Positions 4,886 to 5,834 of a DNA stretch of 5,834 nt are shown here, in pieces. The translations under genes and the position numbers were made by a program. Below the pieces are notes generated by a model that was not told where the DNA came from, made no database searches, and was given only the letters and a program-made list of their open reading frames with translations. This DNA is from CAYXUW01 sp964468375 (GTDB taxonomy: Bacteria; Planctomycetota; Phycisphaerae; Sedimentisphaerales; Anaerobacaceae), in assembly GCA_964468375.1 (NCBI GenBank), contig CAYXUW010000123.1, positions 1 to 5,834 on the forward strand. The letters are read 5' to 3'. Position 1 is the first letter of the stretch. Each line of letters begins with the position of its first letter.

Positions 4886-5834
4886 TCAATCTTTCCGCCC
4901 TGTAATTTTATATAGTGCGTATTTATAATCCTCGCGGTAATATTCTTTTATCAATTCATGATTGTAGCGATTTAAAATATCTTCCGTAAATCCTCTTTGT
5001 TGAGGGTCTTGCACATTGGACCAATAATTATAGTCAACGAACACGCCGCCCCTGAACCGCTCAAGTAGCTTATTAACAGTTCCGGGATTATAAGTTTCAA
5101 CTGAGCTCTGGAGAGCACTTTTTTTATGTAGAAGAAATATATTAGGGGTGTGGGTGAAAATTATCGAATTTTCAGGAAGTAACCTGGCAAACCCTACTGC
5201 GTACTTATGGCCCGTTCTTGCCTGCCAGGCTTCTCGCCCTTCCGCCCTGACAAAAGGCATAAACCAAGTAAAGTTAAATATAACAAGCAATATCAGAATT
5301 AATGCTATTGGTTTTATTCTCTTTTCTAAAAGAATTCTGATGAAAGAAATACCTAAGCCGACAAAAATCGAGATAGGAGCATACGATAATATAGAGAAGC
5401 GAATGTCCTGCCCAAATTCATAGCTGCCGGCATAGAAAAACAAAAACATTCCCCAGAACACCAAAAACCAGCTCAACAAGAATACCTTTTCTTTTATATA
5501 ATCTCTGTATTTGTAAAATAATAATCCCGTAATTGAAAATATCGTAAACAGCAACGGAAATGCCTCGTTATTTAGATAGAAAATTGAATTAGTGCGAAAA
5601 TTATGAGAAAAATAGCCCAAGGAGAACTTTGGTCCAGAGGCCCCCCAGCTCTGGTCCTTCATAGCATATGTATGCAGTACAATAGCTGAAGACAACAAAA
5701 GCAAAAGAACGCCGAATATATACAGTTCTTTTCTTTTGAGTATCCCAATATCTTTGAGCAGGAATAGCAACCCGATTACAAGAACTATTAAGAAGCTCTC
5801 TGCCCTGAAGTTAAAAGAAAACGCTACAGCAGTA
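4886..5834 (-). CDS. C-terminal part of a PMT/ArnT-like membrane glycosyltransferase, 5'-truncated
   Basis: The reading frame stays open to the right edge of the window (T-A-V-A-F-S-F-N-F-R-A-E... precedes the TTG at 5770), so the N-terminal half is missing and the TTG is not the real start. From that TTG the visible 294 residues show about five membrane helices (17-35, 72-88, 95-113, 126-148, 153-171) followed by a soluble C-terminal domain of about 120 residues with L-L-P-E-N-S-I-I-F-T-H (about 198-208). Many helices followed by a short mixed alpha/beta end is typical of GT-C enzymes related to PMT (GT39) or ArnT (GT83), which move a sugar from a polyprenyl-phosphate donor to an acceptor. 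The catalytic acidic residues of the first external loop lie outside the window, so activity cannot be checked. The stop is TGA at 4886-4888. Other GT-C families or an O-antigen-ligase-like protein remain possible. Confidence 0.65.
   Translation of the reverse strand, partial: TAVAFSFNFRAESFLIVLVIGLLFLLKDIGILKRKELYIFGVLLLLLSSAIVLHTYAMKDQSWGASGPKFSLGYFSHNFRTNSIFYLNNEAFPLLFTIFSITGLLFYKYRDYIKEKVFLLSWFLVFWGMFLFFYAGSYEFGQDIRFSILSYAPISIFVGLGISFIRILLEKRIKPIALILILLVIFNFTWFMPFVRAEGREAWQARTGHKYAVGFARLLPENSIIFTHTPNIFLLHKKSALQSSVETYNPGTVNKLLERFRGGVFVDYNYWSNVQDPQQRGFTEDILNRYNHELIKEYYREDYKYALYKITGRKD

Noticed and set aside
5148..5423. Plus-strand 91-codon frame opposite the glycosyltransferase
   Set aside because: The minus-strand frame shows coherent membrane helices and family-like features, while this one does not.

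Overview
This window comes from a bacterium that is probably Gram-negative, judging by a lipoprotein signal peptide, a secreted modular xylanase, a GtrA-type membrane protein and a PMT/ArnT-like membrane glycosyltransferase. I cannot name the lineage from sequence alone; a plant-polysaccharide degrader from an environmental or anaerobic community would fit. Base composition is uneven. Hand-counted lines in the first gene and the xylanase run about 50-60% GC, whereas a line in the lipoprotein gene is near one-third GC, and the intergenic leader and the glycosyltransferase also look AT-rich.

Layout. (1) Positions 3-1058, plus strand: the 3' part of a gene for a beta-propeller protein made of about 39-residue PD40/WD40-like repeats, cut by the left edge. 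(2) 1059-1649: a gene-poor stretch of about 590 bp with two promoter-like elements, a possible 24-codon leader ORF and a very strong Shine-Dalgarno. (3) 1650-2711, plus strand: a secreted endo-1,4-beta-xylanase with signal peptide, GH11 catalytic domain, Thr/Gly linker, CBM60-type carbohydrate-binding module, a second Thr/Gly linker and a Trp-rich C-terminus. It is followed by a textbook intrinsic terminator. (4) 2867-4880, plus strand: a probable two-gene operon encoding a lipoprotein with two tandem glutamine-amidotransferase-like (GIFT/DUF4350-like) domains and a GtrA-family membrane protein. Its consensus sigma-70-type promoter starts inside the T-tract of the xylanase terminator. (5) 4886 to the right edge, minus strand: the C-terminal part of a membrane glycosyltransferase, convergent with gtrA with only 5 bp between the stops.

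How the genes relate. The xylanase looks like an independent unit with its own leader and terminator, acting outside the cell on xylan. The lipoprotein, GtrA and membrane glycosyltransferase fit a cell-envelope glycan theme: GtrA proteins are linked to moving or using lipid-linked sugars, and PMT/ArnT-like enzymes use such sugars as donors. That connection is inference from neighbourhood and family. The most distinctive part of the window is the xylanase: a GH11 domain with both catalytic glutamates and the PSIDGT thumb, but an altered strand after the thumb and an unusual WWWGGWW end. I see no mobile element, CRISPR array, tRNA or rRNA.
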